Assembly: GCA_030426725.1 (NCBI GenBank)
Contig: JAUHXZ010000017.1
Coordinates: 1-44,632 of the forward strand
DNA length: 44,632 nt
Direction of reading: 5' to 3'
DNA from: Actinomycetes bacterium
Lineage (GTDB): Bacteria; Actinomycetota; Actinomycetes; Propionibacteriales; Propionibacteriaceae
Every line of letters starts with the position of its first letter. The first letter of the stretch is position 1. The position numbers and the translations under genes were made by a program. The notes below the pieces were generated by a model. The model did not search any database, was not told the origin of the DNA, and saw only the letters and a program-made list of their open reading frames with translations. Shown here piece after piece: positions 24,336 to 33,699 of the stretch.

Positions 24336-24350
24336 TTCCCATCAGGTGAA
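24327..24350. terminator. Bidirectional hairpin containing two stop codons
   Basis: TTCACCTGAT and ATCAGGTGAA form a perfect 10-bp stem with a TCCC loop. The left arm encodes Phe-Thr-stop of the DsrE2-like gene; the same bases on the other strand encode Phe-Thr-stop of the small membrane protein. No T tract follows on either side. Confidence 0.65.
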
Positions 24351-24485
24351 CAGGCTCACGCCCCCGGGACCGACGATGAGCCCGACGACGATGAGGACGA
24401 TCCCCCAGACGAGCTGCTTGCGGACGATGGCGAGGACGCCGGAGATCACCAGTACCGCGGCGATGATCCAGAGAAGAGTGGCCAT
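24342..24485 (-). CDS. GPGG-motif small membrane protein
   Basis: The 47-residue protein has two hydrophobic helices (LLWIIAAVLVISGVLAIV and WGIVLIVVGLIVG) separated by RKQL, then the motif GPGGVSLF near the C-terminus. It matches the small GPGG-motif membrane proteins found widely in Actinobacteria, whose function is unknown. The ATG at 24485 has a strong GGAGG site, and TAATGT (24506-24511) may be its -10. It is convergent with the sulfide operon. Confidence 0.88.
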   Translation of the reverse strand: MATLLWIIAAVLVISGVLAIVRKQLVWGIVLIVVGLIVGPGGVSLFT

Positions 24486-24606
24486 GATGTGCCTCCTTTC
24501 CCTCAACATTACGGTCGGAGGTGCGTGCTCGTGGCCGCGGACGAAAATTCACCTGAAGCCCGCTTCGTGAGTGTGGCTTCGCTCACCAGATGGCATCGTT
24601 GATGCC

Positions 24607-25506
24607 ATGAAGCAGCGAAGAGTCGTCGTCGCCGGGGCCTCCGGGCTCATCGGGGGCGCCCTGGTCTCGTCCCTCCTGGCAGATGGGGTCGAGGTGACCC
24701 GGCTCGTGCGGGGCGCCTCGCGCTCACCCCGGGACGTGCTCTGGGCGCCCGGAGAGCGGCCCCTCGACGCCGAGGTTCTCGAGGGGGCCGACGCCGTTGT
24801 GGTCCTCAACGGAGCCAGCATCGGACGGCTTCCGTGGACCCGGTCCTACCGTCGGGTGCTCCGCGAGTCGCGGCTCGGTCCGGTCGCGACGGCAGCGCAG
24901 GCAGTGCGTTCCCTGGGGGCTCGGGCGCCGCGGTTGGTCTCCGCTTCCGCGGTCGGGATCTACGGCTCGGCCCCCGGAGAGATCCTCACGGAGGACGCCC
25001 CTCCGGGCAACACGTTCCTGGCGCGGCTCTGCGTGGCCTGGGAGGCGGAGGCGAGGCGGGGCATCGACCCTGACCGGGTCGCGATGCTGCGGACGGCACC
25101 GCTCGTGCACCCCGAGGGGGTGCTGAAGCCGATGATCCTGCTCACCCGGCTCGGCCTCGGCGGACCGATCGGCTCAGGCAACCAGGTGTGGCCCTGGATC
25201 ACCCTCACCGACGAGGTACGGGCGATCCGGCATGTCATCGACTCGGGACTCAGCGGACCGGTCAACCTTGCCGGCCCCACTCCCGCCACGGCCGGTGACC
25301 TGGGCAGGATCCTGGCCCGCGAGATGCATCGCCCCTACCTCGTCCCCGCGCCTGAGTTCGCGTTGCGTGCGATCCTCGGCTCGGACGCGGCCGAGTCCCT
25401 GCTGACCGCCGACGCGGACGTCCGCCCGTCGGCCCTGCTGGATTCGGGCTTCGACTTCCGCCACCGCTACGTCGGTGAGGCCGTCGAGGCCGCGCTGCGC
25501 GTCTGA
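24607..25506 (+). CDS. TIGR01777 family epimerase-like SDR (SDR39U1)
   Basis: The 299-residue extended-SDR protein has the NAD(P) motif VVVAGASGLIGGALV at the N-terminus, LVSASAVGIYG and NTFLARLCVAWEAEA (family-specific), and a C-terminal DUF1731-like domain (about 245-295). The substrate of the family is unknown. The ATG at 24607 is directly preceded by the small inverted repeat GGCATC-GTT-GATGCC and a CATCGT hexamer 7 nt upstream, and there is no ribosome-binding site. Confidence 0.9.
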   Translation: MKQRRVVVAGASGLIGGALVSSLLADGVEVTRLVRGASRSPRDVLWAPGERPLDAEVLEGADAVVVLNGASIGRLPWTRSYRRVLRESRLGPVATAAQAVRSLGARAPRLVSASAVGIYGSAPGEILTEDAPPGNTFLARLCVAWEAEARRGIDPDRVAMLRTAPLVHPEGVLKPMILLTRLGLGGPIGSGNQVWPWITLTDEVRAIRHVIDSGLSGPVNLAGPTPATAGDLGRILAREMHRPYLVPAPEFALRAILGSDAAESLLTADADVRPSALLDSGFDFRHRYVGEAVEAALRV

Positions 25507-25528
25507 CCGGACTCCATGGGAGCAATGC

Positions 25529-26992
25529 TCACAGCGCGTCGGCCAACTCCGCTCTCGCCCGATCCAGGGCCTCGCTCCCCCGCGCTGCGAGTTGCCGGTC
25601 GACGGCGTCGAACGCATCCGCGGCGGCGCTCTCCGGCCGGATCCGGGCCAGGGTCTCCCGGGCGACCGTGATGTCCTGGACGGTCCCCAGCGACGTCGTG
25701 ACGCCCTTCCACACTTCGGGGGCATTGCGGTCGCGCGTGGACGCGTCGGGAAGATCCGCGATGACCTCGTGGGAATAGCGGGCCCTCTTGGCCGCCTTGC
25801 GCACCTCGTGCCATGCCGGGCCGGCGTCCGGGGTCGCCTCCGCCGCCTCCCGCCGACGCTCGACCCGCTCGACGGTGCGTCGCGCGCGACGCCGGAGCTC
25901 GCGCTTCGCGGGCCTGCTGCCCTTTCCGTCGGACCGGTGCCCGGTCGCGAGCTCGATGAGCCAGCCGTGCATGGCGTCCCACCGCGGCGACACGATCGCC
26001 TCGAGCGGGGTGGACGGGCGCGGCCCGGACCCGGTGTCCAGGTGAGCGCGCCACGCGGTGGCGACCGGCTCGGCATCCTCCGGTCTCACCTGGTCGAGCG
26101 CCTCCTCGAAGATCTCGTCCATGACCTCGAGGTCTCTCGCCCCGCCGAGCTGCAGCCCGGCCCACTTCAACTCGGCGCGTGCCGCGTGGACGTCGTCGGA
26201 CGAGGCCACGAGAGTCCCGAACGCGTCGAGGATGCTGCGCATCCGCCGCAGGGCGACGCGGGTGTCGTGGATAGAGTCCTCGTCGTCCCGGGCGACTCCG
26301 ACCTCGTGCGCCTGCAGTTCACCCAGGCGCAACGCGAGGGCTGCCCGCACCGCATCGGCAGCGGTCCGGCCGGTATCGGAGCGCGCCTCGCGCAACACCC
26401 GGGCGGCCTTGGACGAATGGGCAGCCGGCCTCAGCCCCGCGTCGGTCAGATAACGGTCGATCTCGTCCAGGCTCGCGGGCGGCTCGTCGGAGGACAGTTC
26501 GGCCTCCACCTCACGCCACTGGGAACGTTTCCACGGTGCGACCAGCAACTCGGCCTCGACCCGGTCGAGGCAGATCTCGGCCCGGACATCGCCATCCGAA
26601 CCGAACAGGTGCCGGATGGTGCGAACGGTGGTGAGCCGGAGGACCGGTACGAGGGGGCGTGCTTCCACGAGGCCGGCGACAATGTCGCGCAGGGCGATCG
26701 GAACCCGGCAGGGACCTCCGGCGGGCATCCTGCGCTCAAGGCGCGCACCGTCCTCGGCAGCGGTCTTGAGGTGCCAGCCGTCGTCGTCGCCGCCGCTGCG
26801 GCGACGCAGGGTCGTGCCTTCCTCGAAGAGCACGAGGTCCGGTGTGTCGAAGTAGGTGGCCTCGAGCCTCAGGACACGAGGCCGGGACGCGGGACCGAGT
26901 CCGGCCATGTCGGGTAGGTGTTCGGCAGACAGGGTGTACTTGCGCTCCCTCTCGAACGCCATCTCCATCGATCGCCCCGTGTCGGCCGGCAC
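25529..26992 (-). CDS. CYTH-CHAD domain protein
   Basis: The 487-residue protein has an N-terminal CYTH domain (about 10-205) with the ExExK motif as ERERK (Glu14, Glu16, Lys18), which binds triphosphates or polyphosphate, and a C-terminal CHAD domain (about 215-480) of helical repeats with conserved histidines (SIHDTRVALRRMRSIL, HEVRKAAKRARY). CHAD binds inorganic polyphosphate. Role: polyphosphate binding or hydrolysis, inferred. The GTG at 26992 is preceded by TAGGCT with a 6-nt gap; ATG at 26968 is the alternative. Confidence 0.9.
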   Translation of the reverse strand: MPADTGRSMEMAFERERKYTLSAEHLPDMAGLGPASRPRVLRLEATYFDTPDLVLFEEGTTLRRRSGGDDDGWHLKTAAEDGARLERRMPAGGPCRVPIALRDIVAGLVEARPLVPVLRLTTVRTIRHLFGSDGDVRAEICLDRVEAELLVAPWKRSQWREVEAELSSDEPPASLDEIDRYLTDAGLRPAAHSSKAARVLREARSDTGRTAADAVRAALALRLGELQAHEVGVARDDEDSIHDTRVALRRMRSILDAFGTLVASSDDVHAARAELKWAGLQLGGARDLEVMDEIFEEALDQVRPEDAEPVATAWRAHLDTGSGPRPSTPLEAIVSPRWDAMHGWLIELATGHRSDGKGSRPAKRELRRRARRTVERVERRREAAEATPDAGPAWHEVRKAAKRARYSHEVIADLPDASTRDRNAPEVWKGVTTSLGTVQDITVARETLARIRPESAAADAFDAVDRQLAARGSEALDRARAELADAL

Positions 26993-26998
26993 GGCACA

Positions 26999-27051
26999 AG
27001 CCTAGTCCCGGTGTGGAACCCCCGCGCGGTGCACGGGATGCCGCATAGGGT
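26999..27051. promoter_or_regulatory. Divergent leaderless -10 boxes (CYTH-CHAD / OpuCA)
   Basis: TAGGCT on the minus strand (27004-26999) lies 6 nt before the CYTH-CHAD GTG, and TAGGGT on the plus strand (27046-27051) lies 7 nt before the OpuCA GTG. The gap is 66 bp. No -35 consensus is seen for either. Confidence 0.45.
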
Positions 27052-27058
27052 GGTGTGG

Positions 27059-27868
27059 GTGATCGAGTTCGAGTCAGTGGGAAGGGTGTACCCCGGCGGG
27101 ACGGTGGCCGTCGGGGAGTTCTCCCTCATCGTCCCCTCACACCGCACGGTCGTGCTGCTCGGCTCCTCCGGCAGCGGCAAGACGACTCTCCTGCGGATGG
27201 TGAACCGGATGGTCGACCCGACGTCTGGCCGGGTACTCATCGACGACGAGGACGTGCAGAACAGGGATCCGGTCCAGTTGCGACGCTCCATCGGCTACGT
27301 CCTGCAGAACGGCGGGCTGATGCCTCACCGCTCGGTGCTGGACAACGTCGCCACCGTTCCGCAGTTGCTCGGCGCCACGCGTCGGGCCGCGAGAGCGGAC
27401 GCGGCCGCACTTCTCGAGCGAGTCGGGCTCGACCCCGGAGTGGGCGACCGCTACCCCGCCCAGCTGTCGGGCGGACAGCAGCAGCGCGTCGGGGTCGCCC
27501 GCGCCCTTGCAGCCGACCCCAACATCATGCTGATGGACGAGCCCTTCGGTGCGGTCGACCCCATCGTGCGCCGCGAGCTGCAGGACGAGCTCCTGAGAAT
27601 CCAGGCCGACCTCGGCAAGACCATCGTGTTCGTCACCCATGACGTCGACGAGGCCTTCCGGCTGGGCGACGAGGTGGTCGTGCTGCGCGCCGGAGCGGAG
27701 ATCGCCCAGCAGGGGACGCCCGCGGACATCCTGGCCCACCCCGCCGACGCATTCGTGAGCGACTTCGTCGGCGCGGACATGGCGGGTAGACGCCTGCGGC
27801 TCCACGACACCGGCGGCCGCCGCGTCGTGATGGACGAGAACGGGCACGCCCTCGGAGTCCTCGGGTGA
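27059..27868 (+). CDS. opuCA: Osmoprotectant ABC transporter ATPase (OpuCA/ProV-like)
   Basis: The 269-residue ATPase powers uptake of glycine betaine, choline or similar solutes. Walker A is GSSGSGKTT, the Q loop is YVLQNGGLMPH (typical of the betaine subfamily), the signature is LSGGQQQR, and Walker B is IMLMDEPFGAVD. The CBS domains of many OpuCA proteins are missing. I use the GTG at 27059 (VIEFESVGRVYPGG); another GTG two codons upstream is possible. It overlaps the next gene by 4 bp. Confidence 0.92.
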   Translation: MIEFESVGRVYPGGTVAVGEFSLIVPSHRTVVLLGSSGSGKTTLLRMVNRMVDPTSGRVLIDDEDVQNRDPVQLRRSIGYVLQNGGLMPHRSVLDNVATVPQLLGATRRAARADAAALLERVGLDPGVGDRYPAQLSGGQQQRVGVARALAADPNIMLMDEPFGAVDPIVRRELQDELLRIQADLGKTIVFVTHDVDEAFRLGDEVVVLRAGAEIAQQGTPADILAHPADAFVSDFVGADMAGRRLRLHDTGGRRVVMDENGHALGVLG

Positions 27869-28524
27869 GTTGGCTCGCCCGCAGCTGGCCCACGGTGGCC
27901 GAACTGCTGCTCGCCCATGTCCTGCTGGCCGTGCCGGCGGTCATGCTCAGCGTGGCCGTCGCCGTACCTCTCGGGCGGCTCGCCTTCCGGAGGCCGAGGA
28001 TCGGGGGGCCCCTGCTCGGCTTCGCGAGCCTGCTCTACGCGGTTCCCGCACTCCCCCTCCTCATCGTCATCCCGGCGATCTTCGGGATTCCGCTCAGATC
28101 CGGTGCCACCGTCATCCTGGCACTGGGCATCTACGGAATGGCGTTGCTCGTGCGCACCGCGGCCGACGCGTTCGCCTCCGTCGATCCCGCGGTTCGCCAG
28201 GCCGCGGTCGCCGTGGGCTACTCGACCGGAGGGATCTTCTGGCGTGTCGACCTCCCGCTCGCCCTGCCGGTGATCCTGTCGGGTGTCCGCGTCGTCACGG
28301 TCTCCACGGTGGGGCTCGTGACCATCGGCGCCCTCATCGGCGTCCCCAGCCTCGGCTCGCTGCTCACCGACGGATTCCAGCGCGGCATCATCGCCGAGGT
28401 CGCCACCGGCGTCGTGGCGACCATCGTCCTCGCGCTCGTGCTCGATGGGACACTTGTTATTGCGGGCCGCGCCTTCGCCCCCTGGGCCCGTGCGAGGACC
28501 AGGGCCGCGGGAGCGGCCGCATGA
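27865..28524 (+). CDS. Osmoprotectant ABC transporter permease 1
   Basis: The 219-residue membrane protein has about five to six helices with the ABC permease motif AAVAVGYSTGGIFWRVDLPLALPVILSGVR (the EAA loop). It starts at GTG 27865, overlapping the ATPase stop (GTGA), and its stop overlaps the next ATG. It pairs with the second permease to form the channel for the betaine-type solute. Confidence 0.92.
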   Translation: MSWLARSWPTVAELLLAHVLLAVPAVMLSVAVAVPLGRLAFRRPRIGGPLLGFASLLYAVPALPLLIVIPAIFGIPLRSGATVILALGIYGMALLVRTAADAFASVDPAVRQAAVAVGYSTGGIFWRVDLPLALPVILSGVRVVTVSTVGLVTIGALIGVPSLGSLLTDGFQRGIIAEVATGVVATIVLALVLDGTLVIAGRAFAPWARARTRAAGAAA

Positions 28525-29219
28525 ACCTCCTCACCGACGCCCTCGCCTGGCTTTCCGACCCCGCCAACTGGACGGGGTCCTCCGGGCTGCCCACCCGCAT
28601 GGCCGAGCATCTTGCGATCACCGCCGCGGCGGTCCTGATCGCCGCCCTCGTGGCGCTCCCGGCGGGCATCGCCGTCGGCCATGCGCGCCGTGGCGCCGGT
28701 GTCGTCGGCGGAATCGCCGGAGCGGCCCGGGCCGTCCCGTCGCTCGGCCTCCTCACCCTGCTCGGGCTGTGGCTCGGGATCGGGCTCGAGGCACCGCTCA
28801 TCACACTCGTCGTCCTCGCCGTGCCGTCGCTGCTGGCCGGCGCCTACGCGGGTATTGAGGCGATCGATCCCGGCATCCCGCAGGCTGCCAGGGCCATCGG
28901 CCTCAACACCTGGCAGGTGGTCGGGAACGTGGAGATCCCCCTCGCCATGCCCGTTCTCATCGGCGGCATCCGTGCCGCGACCCTGCAGGTCGTCGCCACG
29001 GCCACCCTCGCTGCCTACACCGCGGACTTCGGCCTGGGCCGGTACCTGTTCGCCGGCCTGAAGAGCCGCGACTACGCCCAGATGCTGGGCGGCTCCCTCG
29101 TCGTCATCGCGCTGGCCCTTGTCCTCGAGGTCATGCTGTCACTGGCGCAACGCCTTGCCGCCCGCAAGGCCGACCCGGCCCACGCGGCCACCTCCGCCCA
29201 CGTTTCCCCCGCCCCCTGA
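28521..29219 (+). CDS. Osmoprotectant ABC transporter permease 2
   Basis: The 232-residue membrane protein of the OpuC/ProW permease family has the EAA loop AARAIGLNTWQVVGNVEIPLAMPVLIGGIR and the typical end TADFGLGRYLFAGLKSRDYAQMLGGS. It overlaps permease 1 by 4 bp (ATGA). N-terminal LLTDALAWLSDPANWTG is usual for this subunit. Confidence 0.92.
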   Translation: MNLLTDALAWLSDPANWTGSSGLPTRMAEHLAITAAAVLIAALVALPAGIAVGHARRGAGVVGGIAGAARAVPSLGLLTLLGLWLGIGLEAPLITLVVLAVPSLLAGAYAGIEAIDPGIPQAARAIGLNTWQVVGNVEIPLAMPVLIGGIRAATLQVVATATLAAYTADFGLGRYLFAGLKSRDYAQMLGGSLVVIALALVLEVMLSLAQRLAARKADPAHAATSAHVSPAP

Positions 29220-29232
29220 GGAAGGATCCCCC

Positions 29233-30126
29233 ATGAACCGCCTGCTACCCCTGGCTCTTCTGCCCGCCGTCGCTCTCACCGCCTGCGGCGGAGACCCGAT
29301 GGCCGCCGAAGGCGCCGACCCCGAGGGAACCACGATCGTCGTGGGCTCCCAGGACTACTACTCGAACGAGATCATCGCCGAGATCTACGCTCAGGCCCTC
29401 GAGGCGGCGGGCTACGACGTCGACCGCCAGTTCCGCATCGGACAGCGGGAGGCGTATCTGCCCGAGATCGAGGCGGGCAACATCGACCTGTTCCCCGAAT
29501 ACACCGGGCCACTCCTGCAGTATTGGGAACCCGACACCGAGGCACGGCTGTCGGACGACGTCTACGAGGCCCTGACGGCGGCCGTCCCCTCCGGCCTGCG
29601 GGTGTTGGGGCAGTCCCCCGCAACCGATCAGGACTCCTACACGGTCACCCGTGCGTTCGCCGACGAGTGGAACCTCACCGACGTAAGCGACCTCGCGGAC
29701 GTGACCGTCCCCCTGACGCTCGGCGCCAACTCCGAGGCCGAATCCCGGCCGAACGGTCCCCAGGGGCTCAAGGACACCTACGGCATCGACGTCGCCTTCA
29801 CCCCGATCGAAGACGGTGGAGGCCCCCTCACCGTCAAGGCGCTCAATGACGGTGACATCCAGTTGGCGATCATCTACACCGCCGACCCGACGCTGGAGAT
29901 CAACGACCTCGTCTCTCTCAACGACGACGGCGGGCTGTTCCTCGCCTCGCACGTCGTGCCTCTTGCCAGCTCGAACGTCGATGAGCAGGCGGCCGACGTC
30001 ATCGACGAGGTGAGCACATCGATGAGTCCCGACGAACTGGTGTCGCTCAATGCCCGCAGCGTCCAGGAGGAGCTGCCGGCCGCCGATATCGCGGCGGACT
30101 GGCTGGCGGACGAGGGAATCGTCTGA
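29233..30126 (+). CDS. Osmoprotectant ABC transporter substrate-binding lipoprotein
   Basis: The 297-residue OpuAC-type binding protein is exported and lipid-anchored: the signal peptide ends in the lipobox LTAC (Cys18). TTIVVGSQDYYSNEIIAEIYAQALEAAGYDV and LFPEYTGPLLQYW are signature segments of the glycine betaine/choline binding subfamily. A GAGGAAGG site precedes the ATG. It closes the four-gene operon, ending at a strong hairpin. The exact ligand is not determinable. Confidence 0.93.
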   Translation: MNRLLPLALLPAVALTACGGDPMAAEGADPEGTTIVVGSQDYYSNEIIAEIYAQALEAAGYDVDRQFRIGQREAYLPEIEAGNIDLFPEYTGPLLQYWEPDTEARLSDDVYEALTAAVPSGLRVLGQSPATDQDSYTVTRAFADEWNLTDVSDLADVTVPLTLGANSEAESRPNGPQGLKDTYGIDVAFTPIEDGGGPLTVKALNDGDIQLAIIYTADPTLEINDLVSLNDDGGLFLASHVVPLASSNVDEQAADVIDEVSTSMSPDELVSLNARSVQEELPAADIAADWLADEGIV

Positions 30127-30145
30127 CCCGTCGCTCCGTGACATC

Positions 30146-30185
30146 GTGACGGCCGCGCCGCCCACCGTGGCGGCGCGGCCGTCAC
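30146..30185 (+). terminator. Terminator of the osmoprotectant operon
   Basis: A perfect 17-bp stem (30146-30162 with 30169-30185) and a 6-nt loop follow the binding-protein stop by 20 bp. There is no T tract. Confidence 0.7.
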
Positions 30186-30272
30186 GTGTTCCCACGGCGT
30201 TACAGGTTCACGGATCGCGTTACAAACCGGTGAATTGTCCGGCCCCCACTGCCGCCTGGGGCCAAGGCGCAA

Positions 30273-30278
30273 TATGGT
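30273..30278 (+). promoter_or_regulatory. Putative leaderless -10 for gluA
   Basis: TATGGT ends 7 nt before the ATG at 30286, and no ribosome-binding site is present. No -35 at the usual distance was found. Confidence 0.45.
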
Positions 30279-30285
30279 TTGGCGC

Positions 30286-31077
<792 letters not shown>

Positions 31078-31158
31078 CACACCCGCCGGCCGGCGGACAC
31101 GGGACTGTCGCTCGATTCCGGGCAGCGCAGGACAAGGAACCAACGAAAGGATCCAGAC

Positions 31159-32034
31159 ATGAAGCGAATGAGGACTCCACTGGTCGCCCTGGCGGCGGCG
31201 GGTGCGCTCCTGCTCGGCGGCTGCGCCGGTGGTGGCGATGATGAGCCGATGGAGGGCACCGCGGCGCCGAGCGCCGAGGAGATGATGTTCGAGAACGGCA
31301 CCACGATGGCCGAGCTCAGCGAAGCCGGCGCCATCACGATCGGCACCAAGTTCGACCAGCCGCTGTTCGGCCTCATCGGCCCCTCGGGCGTTCCGGAGGG
31401 TTTCGACGTCGAGATCGGCAAGATCATCGCCTCGAAGCTCGGCATCGCGGAGGAGGACATCGAGTGGGTCGAGACCGTATCGGCCAACCGTGAGCCCTTC
31501 ATCGAGAATGGCCAGGTCGACCTCGTCGTGGCGACCTACACGATCAACGACGAGCGCAAGGAGGTCGTGTCGTTCGCGGGTCCGTACTACATGGCCGGCC
31601 AGTCGATCCTGGTCCTCGCAGACAACGAGGACATCATGAGCGAGGACGACCTCGTCGGCGAGCCCGTGTGCTCGGTGACGGGCTCCACGCCCGCCGCCAT
31701 GCTCGAGGAGATCGGCGCCGAGCCGGTACTCACCGACACCTACTCGAACTGCCTGGAGCCGCTGCGCAACGGATCCGTCGTCGCGGTGTCCACCGACAAC
31801 GTGATCCTCGCGGGTCTCGCCGCGCAGAACGAGGGCGAGTTCAAGGTTGTCGGTGAACCGTTCACCGACGAGCCCTACGGCATCGGCGTCGCGCTCGACG
31901 ACACCGACTTCCGCATGTGGATCAACGACGTGCTCGAGGAGAGCTACGCCGACGGCAGCTACGAGGCCGCGTGGAACGAGACGGCCGGCACGGTCCTGCC
32001 GTACGTCGAGCCCCCGACGCCGGACCGCTACTGA
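31159..32034 (+). CDS. gluB: Glutamate ABC transporter substrate-binding lipoprotein
   Basis: The 291-residue family 3 solute-binding protein has a signal peptide with lipobox LLGGC (Cys22) and an acidic linker. ITIGTKFDQPLFGLIGPSGVPEGFDVEIGKIIASKLGI and EWVETVSANREPFIENGQVDLVVATYTI are characteristic of the GluB glutamate-binding group. It has a GAAAGGA site, sits 81 bp after gluA, and is followed by a 16-bp hairpin before gluC. Confidence 0.93.
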   Translation: MKRMRTPLVALAAAGALLLGGCAGGGDDEPMEGTAAPSAEEMMFENGTTMAELSEAGAITIGTKFDQPLFGLIGPSGVPEGFDVEIGKIIASKLGIAEEDIEWVETVSANREPFIENGQVDLVVATYTINDERKEVVSFAGPYYMAGQSILVLADNEDIMSEDDLVGEPVCSVTGSTPAAMLEEIGAEPVLTDTYSNCLEPLRNGSVVAVSTDNVILAGLAAQNEGEFKVVGEPFTDEPYGIGVALDDTDFRMWINDVLEESYADGSYEAAWNETAGTVLPYVEPPTPDRY

Positions 32035-32040
32035 TCGCCC

Positions 32041-32077
32041 GCCTGGTGTGGCCGGGCCAGCCCCGGCCACACCAGGC
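32041..32077 (+). other. Intercistronic hairpin between gluB and gluC
   Basis: A perfect 16-bp stem with a 5-nt loop lies 6 bp after the gluB stop and 27 bp before gluC. Such a structure may terminate part of the transcripts or protect the gluAB message, giving more binding protein than permease. Confidence 0.6.
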
Positions 32078-32104
32078 AAACCCCACTAGTCGAAAGAGGA
32101 GCCC

Positions 32105-32752
32105 ATGGCACAGTTGTGGTCGCTCATGCCGGCGTTCCTGGCGGGATTCCGGGTCACGCTGCTGTTGCTCGTCGTCTCGGGTCTCCTTGCCCTGGTGCTG
32201 GGCACCGTCATCGCTGCCCTGCGCATCTCTCCCGTGCCGGTCCTCAGAGCCTTCGCCGCCGCCTGGACGGAGATCGCGCGCAACACGCCCCTGACGCTGG
32301 TGTTCTTCTTCACAGCTTTCGTCCTGCCGATGCTCGGCGTTCGCGCCCCCTACATTCTGCTGGCGTTCATCGCGCTCACTTACTACACCTCCCCCTTCGT
32401 CGCGGAGGCCCTGCGCTCCGGCATCAACGGCGTGCCGGTGGGTCAGGCGGAAGCGGCTCGCAGCGTCGGTCTCGGATTCGGGCAGACGGTATGGCTCGTC
32501 GTGCTGCCGCAGGCTTTCCGCATGACGATCCCCCCACTGATCAACGTGTTCATCGCGTTGACCAAGAACAGTTCGGTCGCGGGCGGGTTCTTCGTGGTCG
32601 AGTTGTTCGCCACCACGCGTGCGCTGGCCAATGCCAACGGCAACATCGTCATTCCGATCCTGCTGGTCACGGCGGCCCTGTATCTGGTTGTCACGGTTCC
32701 GCTCGGATTCATCGCGGGCCGCCTCGAGAAGCGATGGGTGGTGGCGCGATGA
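32105..32752 (+). CDS. gluC: Glutamate ABC transporter permease
   Basis: The 215-residue membrane protein of the HisM/GluC type has five or so helices and the EAA-type loop GQAEAARSVGLGFGQTVWLVVLPQAFRMTIPP (in outline). FVAEALRSGINGVP is conserved in polar amino acid permeases. An AGAGGAG site precedes the ATG. Its stop overlaps the gluD ATG by 4 bp. Confidence 0.93.
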   Translation: MAQLWSLMPAFLAGFRVTLLLLVVSGLLALVLGTVIAALRISPVPVLRAFAAAWTEIARNTPLTLVFFFTAFVLPMLGVRAPYILLAFIALTYYTSPFVAEALRSGINGVPVGQAEAARSVGLGFGQTVWLVVLPQAFRMTIPPLINVFIALTKNSSVAGGFFVVELFATTRALANANGNIVIPILLVTAALYLVVTVPLGFIAGRLEKRWVVAR

Positions 32753-33675
32753 GCGCGACTCAGGTCCTCTTCGACGCACCCGGCCCCAGGGCCCGGCGCG
32801 CCTCGCGCATCGGCTCGGTGGTGTCGGTCCTCGTGATCGGGGCGGGGCTGCTGTGGGTCATCCTCACGCTGGCGGCTCCACGCGAGTCGGGTGGCATCAC
32901 ACTGCCTGGCATGTTCGACCAAAGTCGCTGGGACATCTTCGCGGATCCGGAGGTGTGGAGCTTCATCGGGGAGGCCGTCCTCGCCACGCTCCGCGCCGCG
33001 GCTGTCGCCGCCGTCGGTGCGGTCGCTCTGGGCGTGGCGTTCTCCCTGATGCGCAGCGCCAAGCTGGCGTGGGTTCGTATTCCCACGGCCTGGGTGATCG
33101 AGTTCTTCCGCGGGATGCCGGTCCTGCTGATGATGCTGTTCATCCTGCTGGTCGCCTCCACGGGGGCCTTCTGGGCCGTTGTGATCGCGCTGATCATCTA
33201 CAACGGCACTCTCATCGGTGAGGCGCTGCGCGCCGGGCTCGCCGCACTGCCGCGCGGGCAGCGTGAGGCGGCGCTCAGCCTCGGCATGCGCGAGTTCCAG
33301 TCGAAGATCCTGGTGGAGTTCCCCCAGGCCTTCCGCCAGATGCTTCCTATCATCGTGGCGCAGCTGGTCGTGCTCCTCAAGGACACGTCGCTCGGCTACA
33401 TCGTGGGCTACAACGAGATCATCCGCAGCAACATGAACAACCTCAGCAGTTTCTTCGGCAACCGCTACCTGTTCTCGCTGTTCATCGTCACGCTGGTCAT
33501 CTACCTCGCGATCAACCTCTCGCTGTCGTGGTTCGCGCGCTGGCTGTCGCGCTGGACGGCATCCGGTGGCCGCAAGCCGAAGAGTGGTCCGGCCGATCCC
33601 GGCATCACGGATCCGACCTCCTCGATCCGGATCGCCGACGCCACGGCCGAGGCGCGCCTCTCGGAGGGACGCTGA
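32749..33675 (+). CDS. gluD: Glutamate ABC transporter permease
   Basis: The 308-residue permease resembles GluD, with a longer N-terminal region, EFFRGMPVLLMMLFILL, the loop LPRGQREAALSLGMREFQSKILVEFPQAFRQMLP (in outline) and a disordered charged C-tail of about 45 residues. It overlaps gluC (ATGA). It is convergent with ktrA, 24 bp away. Confidence 0.93.
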   Translation: MSATQVLFDAPGPRARRASRIGSVVSVLVIGAGLLWVILTLAAPRESGGITLPGMFDQSRWDIFADPEVWSFIGEAVLATLRAAAVAAVGAVALGVAFSLMRSAKLAWVRIPTAWVIEFFRGMPVLLMMLFILLVASTGAFWAVVIALIIYNGTLIGEALRAGLAALPRGQREAALSLGMREFQSKILVEFPQAFRQMLPIIVAQLVVLLKDTSLGYIVGYNEIIRSNMNNLSSFFGNRYLFSLFIVTLVIYLAINLSLSWFARWLSRWTASGGRKPKSGPADPGITDPTSSIRIADATAEARLSEGR

Positions 33676-33699
33676 CCCTGCCCTTCGGCTGCCGGGGGC

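Noticed and set aside
24551..24586. Several short inverted repeats (GAAGC/GCTTC, GTGAG/CTCAC) as an operator cluster
   Set aside because: Arms of 5-6 bp overlap each other and occur by chance; no promoter position supports one of them.
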